The notes below the pieces were generated by a model that was not told the origin of the DNA, did not search any database, and was given only the letters and a program-made list of their open reading frames with translations. The position numbers and the translations under genes are program-made. From CAZYSK01 sp964649415 (lineage in GTDB: Bacteria > Chloroflexota > Anaerolineae > B4-G1): a DNA stretch of 64,000 bases. Shown piece by piece: positions 1 to 11,900 of the stretch; position 1 is the first letter of the stretch, and each line of letters begins with the position of its first letter. Where the stretch lies: positions 62,001 to 126,000 of the forward strand of contig CAZYSK010000004.1 of the NCBI GenBank assembly GCA_964649415.1, read 5' to 3'.

Positions 1-477
1 TCTTTTGTCTGCTGTACAACATCAGATCCTAGATCTGTGACATAGTGGCCCTGCGTGGCCGGTACCACCAGGGCTGAAGGCACAGGGTGGCGGAGCACCC
101 GTGCAGCCAACTTCATCACGAGTTACGAATGTTGTTGCCGTTGTGCCGAGGGTCTTGACATAAACTGCGTTGTCGGATCTTGGGTTGGGCTGTTCGGGCT
201 CACAGGGATACCCTGTGAGCCCGTTTTTGTTTTCTATCCCGCTCATGCGAGTGGATGGGCGTCTTTGTCAGGCCGCTTGGGACGTGGGCCTGGAATAGTG
301 CGTTGGTGTGTGGGTGTTCCGAACGCGGGGATACCGCGCTCTGAGCGAAACGATGACCAAGGAGGTGATTGCATAGAACCATCGTCTACTGGAGGTAGCG
401 AACTGCCCTCGCGGGCGACGAGCTACAGGTCGAAGCGATGTTCGATCGATCCGCTGAATCTGAGAAAGGAGACCGAG
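1..477. other. Gene-free 5' stretch before the first repeat gene
   Basis: I see no convincing protein gene here. The stretch holds one strong intrinsic terminator (195-228) that closes whatever lies upstream of the window. Next comes an isolated Shine-Dalgarno-like AAGGAGGTGAT near 359-369 with no good start codon after it, and then the real ribosome binding site AAAGGAG (465-471) of the repeat gene starting at 478. Frames that stay open here lack ribosome sites and coding character. Confidence 0.6.
195..228 (+). terminator. Strong intrinsic terminator
   Basis: A perfect 13-bp stem (CGGGCTCACAGGG at 195-207 paired with 211-223) with a 3-nt ATA loop is followed directly by TTTTT and then GTTTT. 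This is a textbook Rho-independent terminator reading on the plus strand. The transcript it ends must come from left of, or the very start of, this window. Confidence 0.9.
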
Positions 478-3400
478 ATGGGGAAACGGATTCTAGCAGG
501 CACGCTTTTGCTTCTGGCACTGTTCCTGGCGATCGCCGGGGTGGCGGCTGCCGATGACGGTGGCTGCCAGATGGAGGTCCAGGGCTTGCCAACGGGCGCC
601 AGGGTGGACATCGACCATGGGCCGCAGGACCTGGGCAACGGTGGTACCTTTGCTGTGACCGCGGGCGCCGGCTTCCGCTGGCGGCTGGAGGCCAACGGCT
701 TCAACGGCCCCTGGAGGACGGGAACCGGTACCTGCGGTGGAACTCTCCAGGTCACGTCGGCCGAGTACTGCGACATGAAGATCGCGGGCCTGCCGGGTGG
801 GGCCAAGGTGGACATCGACCACGGGCCGCAGAACATGGTCAACGACGACACGGTGTTGCTGCCGCAGGGGATCAAGGTCCGCTGGCGGGTGGAGGCCAAT
901 GGCTTCAACGGCCCCTGGCGGGACAAGAGCGTGGACTGCAGCGCCCTGACGGTGACCGGTGCCCACTACTGCGACATGAAGATCGCGGGCCTGCCGGGTG
1001 GGGCCAAGGTGGACATCGACCNNNNNNNNNNNNNNNNNNNNNNNNNNNNNNNNNNNNNNNNNNNNNNNNNNNNNNNNNNNNNNNNNNNNNNNNNNNNNNN
1101 NNNNNNNNNNNNNNNNNNNNNCCCTGGCGGGACAAGAGCGTGGACTGCAGCGCCCTGACGGTGACCGGTGCCCACTTCTGTGATATGCAGATCCAGATGT
1201 CGCGGGACCTGGAAAGGGCTGGCGCCAAGGTTGACATCGACCACGGGCCACAGGACCTCCACAAGGGCGACACGGTCCTTCTACCCCAGGGCATCAACAT
1301 CCGCTGGCGGCTCGACGTGGCCGGTAGTCACAGCGCCTGGAAGACGAAGAAGGTGGACTGCACGCCGCTCGAGGCCAAGTGCATGGTCACCCTCGAGCTC
1401 CCGTCGGATGTCTGGGTCCAGATCTACGGCATGGGCTGGTACAAGGACGGCGCTACTATCGAGGTCGCGCCCACCAAGGTGTACAGGTACCGGACCGCCA
1501 ATGCCAACAAGTATGTCAAGAGCCCATGGCGGGACGAGGTCTTCAGCGCCGCTGACTGCGACAAGACGTGGGACGTGACGCCCGAGTTCTGTGACATGGG
1601 CATCAGTCTTCCGGCGGAGACCTGGGTGCAGATCTACGGCGTGGGCTGGTACAAGAATGGTGTCTCATTGCGGATGCCACAGGGCGCAACCGTCAAGTAT
1701 CGGGCCGCCAATGCCAACAAGTACGTTAAGAGCGCCTGGGACACTAAGACGGTTGACTGCACACCGCTGGCTCCCACGTACTGTGAGATGGAAATAGACA
1801 TCCCTGAGGGGACGTGGGTGCAGATCTATGGTGTAGGCTGGTATCAGGACGGCGCCAAGCTGCAGATGCCTGGTGGCGCGACTATCAAGTACCGCACCGC
1901 GAATGCCAACAAGTACGTCAAGAGTGCCTGGGCGACCAAGGACATAGACTGCACGCCCCTGGCCCCCGCGTACTGCGAGATGGAGATCGACATCCCTGAG
2001 GGTACGTGGGTGCAGATCTACGGCGTGGGCTGGTACAAGGACGGCGCCAAGCTGCAGATGCCTGATGGCGCGACCATCAGGTACCGCACTGCGAACGCCA
2101 ACAAGTACGTCAAGAGCGGCTGGGCGACCAAGAAGATCGACTGTACGCCTCTGAAGCCGGCGTTCTGCGAGATGGAGGTAGACATTCCGGCGGGGACGTG
2201 GGTGCAGATCTACGGCGTGGGCTGGTACCAGGACGGCGCCAAGCTGTGGATGCCCGGTGGCGCGACCATCAAGTATCGTACGGCCAATGCCAACAAGTAC
2301 GTCAAGAGCGACTGGGCGACCAAGGATATAGACTGCACATCCCTGGCCCCCTCGTTCTGCGAGATGGAAGTAGACATCCCCGAAGGGATGTGGGTGCAGA
2401 TCTACGGCGTGGGCTGGTACAAGAATGGTGTCTCACTACGGATGCCTGGTGGCGCGACCATCAAGTACCGCACGGCCAGCGCCAACAAGTACGTCAAGAG
2501 CGCCTGGGCGACCAAGGACATAGACTGCACGCCCCTGGCCCCCGCGTACTGCGAGATGGAGATCGACATCCCTGAGGGGACGTGGGTGCAGATCTACGGC
2601 GTGGGCTGGTACCAGGACGGTGCCAAGCTGTGGATGCCTGGTGGCGCGACCATCAAGTATCGCACGGCCAATGCCAACAAGTACGTCAAGAGCGCTTGGA
2701 TCACCAAGAGCATTGACTGTAGCCCTCTGGTCCCTGCCTACTGCGAGATGGAGGTCAAGCTCGATCCGCATGCCTGGGACAAGGTCCAGGTCTACGGCGT
2801 GGGCTGGTTCCACGATGGCGACAAGGTCTGGATGCCGACTGGGGCCACCTTCAAGTACCGCGCCTACGACGTCAACGGAGACCGCACCGGGTGGCAGACC
2901 AAGCCCGTGGACTGCACGCCGCTGGTCCCGGAGTGTAAGATCAACATCAAGCTGCCGCCGGATGTGCACGTGGACATCTACCAGGTTGGCTGGTACCAGG
3001 ACGGTGCTGAGCTTGACGTCAAGCCAGTCGTGGCCTACAAGTACCGGCTCGCCGACGCGACCAAGAAGGTGGTCACCGACTGGAAGTACATATCCTTCAG
3101 CGCGTCCGAATGCGGTGGGACCTGGGACCTGACGTGTGAGTTCTGCCACATGAAGGTGAACCTGGGCGAAGCCGACGGCTGGGTGGACATCTACCAGGTC
3201 GGCTGGTACCAGGACGGCGCTCAGCTCTGGATGCCGGCAGGTGCCAAGGTCAAATACCGCGCCGCTAACGCCAACAAGAAGGTCGTCACGGATTGGGCCT
3301 ACAAGACCGTCGACTGCACCGACCTGGCACCCGAGTTCTGCCACATGAAGGTGAACCTGGGTGGCAGCGACGGCTGGGTGGACATCTACCAGGTCGATTG

Positions 3401-5643
3401 GTACCAGGACGGGGCTCAGATCTGGATGCCGGTGGGGGCGAAGTTCAAGTATCGCGCCGCCAACGCCAACAAGAAGGTGGTCACGGACTGGACGTACAAG
3501 GACGTAGACTGCACCGATCTGGCACCCGAGTTCTGTCACATGAAGGTGAACCTGGGTGGTGCCGACGGCTGGGTGGACATTTACCAGGTCGGCTGGTACC
3601 AGGACGGGGCACAGATCTGGATGCCGGTGGGGGCGAAGTTCAAGTATCGCGCCGCCAACGCCAACANNNNNNNNNNNNNNNNNNNNNNNNNNNNNNNNNN
3701 NNNNNNNNNNNNNNNNNNNNNNNNNNNNNNNNNNNNNNNNNNNNNNNNNNNNNNNNNNNNNNNNNNTGGGGGCGAAGTTCAAGTATCGCGCCGCCAACGC
3801 CAACAAGAAGGTGGTCACGGATTGGACGTACAAGGACGTGGACTGCACGGACCTGGCCCCCGAGTTCTGTCACATGAAGGTGAACCTGGGCGGCGCCGAT
3901 GGGTGGGTGGACATCTACCAGGTCAACTGGTATCAAGATGGGTCTCAGATCTGGATGCCGGTGGGGGCGAAGTTCAAGTATCGCGCCGCCGATGCAACCA
4001 AGAAGGTCGTCACGGACTGGGCTTACAAGACGGTGGACTGCACGGACCTGGCAGCCCCCTTCTGTCACGTAGAGGTGAAGCTGGAGAGGCATATCTGGGA
4101 CAAGGTCGACGTCTACCAGGTGGGCTACTTCAAGGACGGCGACAAGGTCTGGATGCCGACCGGTGCCAAGTTCAAGTATCGGGTCTTTGACGCCAATGGG
4201 GCGGTCACCGACTGGCGGTACAAGGACGTGGACTGCACAGCGCTGGTTCCGCTGTGCCAGGTCACCGCCAAGCTTCCGGCGGGCGTCCACATGTACCTGG
4301 AGAACGTGGGCTGGTTCCAGGATGGCGACGTGATTGACGTCAAGCCGGTCAAGACCTATCGCTACAAGCTGTACGACGCGAGCAAGAAGGTCAGCACCGG
4401 GTGGAAGAACCATGCGTTCAGCGCGTCCGACTGCGGCAAGACCTGGGATCTGACGGGCGAGTACTGCTCTATGCACGTCAACCTGGATGGCAGCGATGGC
4501 CATGTCTACATCGAGAACGTCGCTTACTTCCAGCACGGCGTCGCGCTGTGGATGCCGGTGGGCGCGACCTTCCGCTACAAGGCCTACGACGCCACCAAGA
4601 AGGTCAGCACCGGCTGGAAGAGCCACACGGTGGACTGCAACGACCTCTATCCGGGCTTCTGCCACATGCCGGTTGACCTGGACGGCGGCGACGGCTGGGT
4701 GTACATCGAGAACGTCGGCTGGTTCCAGGACGGCCAGGTCAAGTGGATGCCGATGGGCGCGACCTTCCGCTACAAGGCCTACGACGCGACCCAGGAGGTC
4801 AGCACTGGCTGGAAGAGCCACAAGGTAGACTGTGGTGCCCTCAAGCCGGGCTTCTGCCACATGACCGTTGACCTGGACGGCAGCGACGGGTGGGTGTACA
4901 TCGAGAACATCGCCTGGTTCCAGGACGGCCAGGTCAAGTGGATGCCCACGGGTGCGACCTTCCGCTACAAGGCCTATGATTCGACCCAGAAGGTCAGCAC
5001 CGGCTGGAAGGATCACACGGTGGACTGCAACGCCCTCCACCCGGGGTTCTGCCACATGAGCGTGGACCTGGATGGTGGTGACGGGTGGGTGTACATCGAG
5101 AACGTCGGCTACTTCCAGCACGGCGACAAGAAGTGGATGCCGTCGGGCGCTTCCTTCCGCTACAAGGCCTACGACTCGACCAAGAAGGTCAGCACCGGCT
5201 GGAAGGATCACACGGTGGACTGCAACGCCCTCCACCCGGGGTTCTGCCACATGAGCGTGGACCTGGATGGTGGTGACGGGTGGGTGTACATCGAGAACGT
5301 CGGCTACTTCCAGCACGGCGACAAGAAGTGGATGCCGTCGGGCGCTTCCTTCCGCTACAAGGCACAGGACTCGACCCAGAATGTCAGCACCGGCTGGAAG
5401 ACACACCAGGTGGACTGCAACGCCCTGAAGCCAGGCTTCTGCGACATGGGCGTCAGCCTGGGCGACCCGTACGAATGGGTCTACATCGAGAACGTGGGCT
5501 GGTTCCAGGACGGGGCCAGTGACTGGATGCCGGTGGGCGCCTCATTCCGCTTCAAGGCCTGCGATGCCAACAGGCAGAACTGCACTGGCTGGCAGAACAA
5601 GGGTGTGGACTGCAGCGCTCTGGTCTATCCAGTGCCAGGGTAG
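478..5643 (+). CDS. Giant secreted Cys-bracketed tandem-repeat protein (two assembly gaps)
   Basis: The ATG at 478 has AAAGGAG six bases upstream. Residues 1-25 form a signal peptide (basic start, Leu-rich core, VAA-A before DDG). The rest is about 25 visible tandem units of 65-67 residues. Each begins C-x-M and closes near V-D-C-T/S-x-L, so each has two Cys. The unit core changes in blocks: VDIDHGPQ (from 565), WVQIYGVGWY (from 1380), VDIYQVGWYQDG (from 2934), VYIENVGWFQDG (from 4255). The last three blocks each open with a divergent unit (extra Cys, xxFSAxxC) and close with a divergent one. Two 100-N gaps shift the apparent frame, but one whole repeat restores it in both cases, so this is a single gene. 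The tip motif GW-F/Y-x-DG loosely recalls choline-binding repeats, but I do not recognise the family. Role unknown; an extracellular or surface stalk is inferred. Confidence 0.85.
1022..1121. other. Scaffold gap (100 N) inside repeat array
   Basis: Exactly 100 N. The left flank matches the preceding unit up to its position 820 and the right flank matches that unit from position 913. The true minimal fill is therefore 92 nt (plus any multiple of the 201-nt unit). A 92-nt fill restores the reading frame, while 100 does not. The gap is a placeholder caused by near-identical repeats, not a frameshift. Confidence 0.9.
3667..3766. other. Scaffold gap (100 N) inside repeat array
   Basis: Exactly 100 N between near-identical 195-nt units. 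By comparison with the preceding unit (3472-3627) the minimal fill is 156 nt, which puts left and right flanks in the same frame. Extra whole units could also be missing. Confidence 0.9.
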
Positions 5644-5962
5644 TCCCGGTGTGGACCGGTCATATCGTCGAGTGTAACGATGCGTACGTGATCTGGAATA
5701 GGAGGAGGGGGGCCATGAGGTTCCCTTCCTCCCATTGATAGCCGGCTCGAGGGGGACTGCCGTGGATGAGTACGCCGCTCCCGGCATCAGGCGGTAGAGC
5801 GTGGTTGTGTACTCGCGAACCAGTCGGGCGACGAGCGGGGCAACCTGCGTGGACGAGACAAGGAGGTGATGAAGAAAGTTCTATATCCACGCACTATCCA
5901 GGATGGATAGCGAACAGCTATTTGGAATGGCAATTCGTGAGAAACGAGGAAGGAGATCTGAA
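5644..5962 (+). other. Spacer between the two giant repeat genes
   Basis: No gene of normal size. An imperfect GC-rich hairpin (about 5702-5736) could end the first gene's transcript, but it lacks a T tract. AAGGAGGTGAT occurs again at 5860-5870, overlapping an ATG at 5869 that would give only a 13-residue peptide. The ribosome site actually used by the next gene is GGAAGGAG at 5948-5954. Confidence 0.5.
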
Positions 5963-8900
5963 GTGAGTAAACGGGTTTTCTTGGCAATTGTATTGGCGTT
6001 GGGATTGGTGCTGGCTTTGTGTCCGACCCAGACCGCTCGCGCGGCCACGCCACGCTACGTGGCGACGGCCGGAAGTGACGCTGGCGACTGCTCCGATAGC
6101 GCGAACCCCTGCCGCACTATCAGCTACGCCATAGGTCAGGCTATCGCTGGCGACACGATCAACGTAGCGGCGGGGACGTACGACTCGAGTACTGAGACGT
6201 TCCCCATCGATATCGGCAAGACACTGTTCCTCATGGGTGCTCAGGCCAATGCGGATCCGAGGCCAAGTCAGGGGGGTAGAACGGGCGGCGAGTCGGTCAT
6301 TGACGCGGATGAGACCAGTTCTGCAGTCCTACGAGTCGTGACCACCAGTGGCGTCGAAATCAACGGTTTCACCATCACCGGTGGGACAGGAGACATGGTA
6401 GAGGAGAGCGGCCATGCCGACAATCTCCTCTTCCGCTACAACATCCTGTACGACGATCTCGCCAGCGCTGGCGACGAGGCGATTCAGGTCAAGTACTCCG
6501 ATGGCGTTGTAATGGAGTACAACTACGCCTACGACGTCAAACAGGATGCTCTCAACCTATCCGCCTCCAGCAACGGGGTCGTCAGGTATAACGAGGTGCA
6601 CGACATTCACTCCGAGAATGCGGCCATCTATTGCTATGACGCCACGAACATAGACATCATCGGCAACCTGGTGTACGACGTTCCCAACAATGACGGGATA
6701 AAGCTGGGGGATTCCGGCGATGGCAGCACGGGTGGCGTGGTCAGCGACAACGAGGTGCATGATGCCGCCGAGGATGGCATCACGATTTATGCCAGTGGTG
6801 TTACGGTCGAGAATAACACCATCTACAACTGCGACAGTGAGAACGGCGCTCTGTATCTCTACGGCGCCGACAATTCGACTGTCACCGGGAACGAGATATA
6901 CAACAACGATGCCATCGGGCTGTTGGTGCATAGTAGCAGCAATGTCACGGTTCGGGAGAACAACATCCACGGCAATGACGATACCAACGACACCAAGTAC
7001 ACCGGCTCGGCGGGCATCTGGCTGACGTCCGAAGCCTCCACCATGGATGTAGCCGACAACTGCATCACTGGCAACGCTGACTTTGGCGTTAAGAATGAAG
7101 CGACCACTGTCACCGATGCTGAGGGTAACTGGTGGGGTGCGGCAGACGGGCCGAGTGGGGCCGGTTCGGGCAGCGGCGACAGCGTGTCCACCAACGTGGA
7201 TTACGATCCCTGGGCGACTGCGCCCATAGTCGGTGTGTGTGCACCAGCATCACCCGACGCCGACATCACCGTCCATGCCTACGCCGACTATCCTAATCCT
7301 GACACCGGGTATGCCGGATACCGTGTCAGAGTCTACCACGCTGGCGGTGGCTACATCACCTACAAGGACACGGATGCCAGCGGCGACGCCACCTTCACCC
7401 TGGACAACGGTGACTACACATACACGGTAGAGAAGTGGGGCGCGACCAGTGCGCCACAGTCCTTCACCGTGGCCGGCGTCGACCAGACGCTCGACCATCA
7501 CCTGTCGGTGATCACGGTGCACGCCTATGCCGATTATCCTGCTGCCGACACGGGGTACGAGGGCTATCGGGCGCGGCTATACCTGGCCGGCGGCGCTTAC
7601 ATGACCTACCGCGACACAGACAGCAGTGGAAACGCCTACTTCGTGGTGCCGGTGCCCACCGGTGACGACCAGTTCGAGTACACCGTCGAGAAGTGGGGGG
7701 CATACAGCGAGAAGCAGTCCATTGACGTGGACTACTGCTCAGACAAGACGGTGGACCACCACCTGTCGGTGGTCACGGTGCACGCCTACGCCAACCATCC
7801 TGCTGCTGGCACGGGGTACAAAGGCTATCGGGTGCGGCTGTACCTGGCCGACGGCACCTACATGACGTACCGTGATACCGAAGACAGCGGCAACGCCTAC
7901 TTCGTGGTGCCGGTGCCCGCCGGCGAGAACCAGTTCGAGTACAACGTCGAGAAGTGGGCGGCGTACAGCGAGAAGCAGTCCATCGACGTGGACTACTGCT
8001 CAGACACGACGGTGGACCATCACCTGTCGGTGATCACGGTGCACGCCTATGCCGACTATCCCGCTGCTGGCACCGGCTACAAGGGCTATCGAGTGCGGCT
8101 GTACCTGGCCGGTGGGGCCTATATGACCTACCGCGACACAGACAGCAGTGGAAACGCCTACTTCGTGGTGCCGGTGCCCGCCGGCGACGATCAGTTCGAG
8201 TACAACGTCGAGAGGTGGGCGGCGTACAGCGAGAAGCAATCCATCGACGTGGACTACTGCTCAGACAAGACGGTGGATCATCACCTGTCGGTGATCACGG
8301 TGCACGCGTACGCCGACTATCCCGCTGACAACACGGGGTACAAGGGCTATCGGGTGCGGCTGTACCTGGCCGATGGCACCTACATGACCTACCGCGACAC
8401 CGACGACAGTGGAAACGCTTACTTCGTCGTGCCCGTGCCCGCTGGCGACGATCAGTTCAAGTACGACGTCGAGCGGTGGAAGGCATACAGCGAGAGGCGG
8501 TCCATCGACGTGACCTACTGCTCAGACACGACGGTGGACCATCACCTGTCCGTGGTGACGATCCACGCCTACACGGGCACGTCGCTCCCGGGGACGGTGC
8601 AGCCCGGCGCTCGGGTCAGGCTGTACCTGGCCGACGACACTTACATGACCTACCGGGACACCGACTCCAACGGCGATGCCCGCTTCGTCGTGCCCGTGCC
8701 CGCCGGCAGTGAGCAGTTCAAGTACACGGTGGAGAAGGGCTGCCACAACAGCCAGTTGGTCGCTATCACAGTGACCTACTGCCAGGACAAGCTCGTCAAT
8801 CACCGATTGGTGGCCAACATCACCATCAAGGCGGGCGACACCGACGGTACCGGGCACGAGGGCTACAAGGTTGAGGTCTACAAGCCCGGCGCGACGTACC

Positions 8901-11900
8901 CCTTTGCCTCACAGGTCAGTGGTGTCGATGGTCTGACCACCTTCGAGCTGGACGCGCTCACGGACTACCAGTATACGGTCAGGCAGAACGTCAACTGGAC
9001 CAGGAAGAGCGCCCGCGTGGACTTCACCACGTGCAGCGATGCCACCATCGAGTACAAGCTGGCCAAGATCGACATCCGTGTGGCAGGCGGTGGGTCCGCG
9101 AACTACAAGGTGGAAATCTACTCCCAAGGCCAGACCTATGCCTTCACCAACCAATCAGTACCGGCCAACGGCACGATGACCGCCTACGTGGTGGACGGCG
9201 ACTATGAGTACACCGTCAGATACGACGCCAACTGGACCAGGAAGAGCGAGCGCGTCGACTTCACGGTGGCCCCGCCAAGCTCGCCTGCCGACGACCAGTC
9301 CCTGACCTTCAACCTGGCCAAGATCGACGTCCAGGTGGCGGGCAACGGCTCGGCGTCCTACAAGGTGGAGCTCTACGCCAAGGGCCAGACCTACGCCTTC
9401 ACCAGCGCCGTCGTGAACCCCGGCGACACGATGACGGTCTATGGGGTGGACGGCGACTACCAGTACACGGTGCGCTACAACGCCAACTGGACCAAGAGGA
9501 GCGCGCGCGTGGACTTCACGGTGTCCCGCACCGAGGCTCCGCCGGTGGTGACGTGTGGTAACCGGTCCCTGACCTTCAACCTGGCCAAGATCGATATCCA
9601 GGTAGCGGGCAGCGGTTCGGCGTCGTACAAGGTGGAGCTCTACGCCAAGGGCCAGACCTACGCCTTCACCAGCGCCGTGGTGAACCCCGGCGACACGATG
9701 ACGGTCTATGGGGTGGACGGCGACTACCAGTACACGGTGCGCTACAACGCTAACTGGACCAAGAGGAGCGCGCGCGTGGACTTCACCGTCGGGCGCAGCG
9801 AGTCCGGCGATACCGTCACCTGCGGGAACGAATCCCTGACCTTCAACCTGGCCAAGATCGACATCCAGGTGACGGGCGGCGGTGCCGCGTCCTACCAGGT
9901 GGAGCTCTACGCCCAGGGCCAGACCTACGCTTTCACCAGCGCGGTGGTGAACGCCGGCGACACGATGACGGTCTATGGGGTGGACGGGGACTACCAATAC
10001 ACGGTGCGCTACAACGCCAACTGGACCAAGAAGAGCGCGCGCGTGGACTTCACCGTCGGATGTACCGGGTCCGGCGACATCGTTACCTGCGGGAACGAAT
10101 CCCTGACCTACGAGCTGGCCGAGATCGCGATCGAAGTCGTGAACAAGCGCGGGCAGGGCCTGGCTGGATTCAAAGTCGAAGTCTATGCCGATGGGCAGAC
10201 CTACGCCTTCGCCAACCAGACCACACCCAGCAGCGGTGAGGTCGTCTTCTACCTGGTGGATGGTGCCCACGAGTACCGGGTCAGGAAAGACTGCTACGAC
10301 AGTGGTCGTGTGGACTTCACGGTCACTCGCTCCATCTCTGGGGACGTGGTCACGGCCCACGACCAAAGCATCACCCACCACGCGACGGTCAACGTCACCA
10401 TCAAGGTCAGCGACGGCCTTGGCGTCGGTCATAAGAGCTATCTGGTGCGCGTCTACCACGCGGGTGGCAGCCAGGTGGCCTACCAGTGGAGCAACAGCTC
10501 CGGCATGACCGGCTTCGAGCTCGACGCGCCCGCCGACTATGAGTACCTGGTCGAGAAGAACGGTGCCAAGAGCCAGAAGTACCCTGTCTCCGGCTGCCAG
10601 TCTCAGTCACTGGAGTACAAGCTGGCGACGGTGACGGTCAAGGTGGGCGACAGCGGCGGAGGTGGGCACAAGAGCTACCTGGTGCGCATCTACAACGCCG
10701 GCTCCAGCACGCGGCAGTGGGGCTACCAGTGGAGCAACAGCTCTGGCATGACCACCTTCTACCTGATCGAGGGCGACTACACCTACCTGGTGGAGAAGAA
10801 CGGTGCCAGGAGCGCCAAGATCGCCTTCACTGTGGATCCGCCGAACGCCCCCGACGATCAGTCACTGGAGTACAAGCTGGCGACGGTGACGGTCAAGGTG
10901 GGCGACAGCGGCGGAGGTGGGCACAAGAGCTACCTGGTGCGCATCTACAACGCCGGCTCCAGCACGCGGCAGTGGGGCTACCAGTGGAGCAACAGCTCTG
11001 GCATGACCACCTTCTACCTGATCGAGGGGAGCTACACCTACCTGGTGGAGAAGAACGGTGCCAGAAGCGCCAAGATCGCCTTCACTGTGGCCGACACTGA
11101 TCACGCCGTGCCTATCAGCGGCAATCCCGACGATCAGAATCTGGAGTACAAGCTGGCGACGGTGACGGTCAAGGTGGGTGACAGCAGCGTGGCCAATCCG
11201 GGGCACAAGAGCTATCTGGTGCGCATCTACAACGCAAGTTCCAGCATGCAGCAGTGGGGCTACCAGTGGAGCAACAGCTCTGGCATGACCACCTTCTACC
11301 TGATCGAGGGGAGCTACACCTACCTGGTGGAGAAGAACGGTGCCAGAAGCGCCAAGATCGCCTTCACTGTGGCCGACACTGATCACGCCGTGCCTATCAG
11401 CGGCAATCCCGACGATCAGAATCTGGAGTACAAGCTGGCGATGGTGACGGTCAAGGTGGGCGACAGCAGCGTGGCCAACTCGGGGCACAAGAGCTATCTG
11501 GTGCGCATCTACAACGCTGGGGCCAGTCAATGGGGCTACCAGTGGAGCAACAACTCGGGCATGACCACCTTCTATCTGATCGAGGGGAGCTACACCTACC
11601 TGGTGGAGAAGAACGGTGCCCGGAGCGCCAAGATCGCCTTCACCGTGGCCGACACCGATCACGCCGTGCCCATCAGCGGCACTCCCGACGATCAGAATCT
11701 GGAGTACAAGCTGGCGACGGTGACGGTCAAGGTGGGTGACAGCAGCGTGGCCAATCCGGGGCACAAGAGCTATCTGGTGCGCATCTACAACGCAAGTTCC
11801 AGCATGCAGCAGTGGGGCTACCAGTGGAGCAACAGCTCTGGCATGACCACCTTCTACCTGATCGAGGGGAGCTACACCTACCTGGTGGAGAAGAACGGTG

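Larger units (their letters stand above)
565..5640 (+). repeat. Tandem repeat array, about 25 units of 195-201 nt in four classes
   Basis: Coding units start at each C-x-M codon triplet. The unit is 201 nt in the first class and 195 nt in later classes. Two neighbouring units in the last block (from about 5043 and 5238) are identical over more than 120 nt, showing recent duplication. Blocks start near 565, 1380, 2934 and 4255. Confidence 0.9.

Noticed and set aside
155..183. TTGACA as a promoter for the first repeat gene
   Set aside because: No -10 at 16-18 bp, and a strong terminator follows within 20 nt, so it cannot drive the gene at 478.
478..3766. Frameshifts or a split gene at the N gaps
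   Set aside because: The frame changes disappear when each 100-N placeholder is replaced by the length expected from neighbouring repeat units (92 and 156 nt).
2436..5406. Very long open frames on the minus strand opposite the first repeat gene (470 and 588 codons)
   Set aside because: They mirror the tandem repeats in the antisense frame, run through N gaps, have no signal or ribosome site, and give Val/Leu/His-rich low-information protein. Codon bias of a GC-rich repeat explains them.
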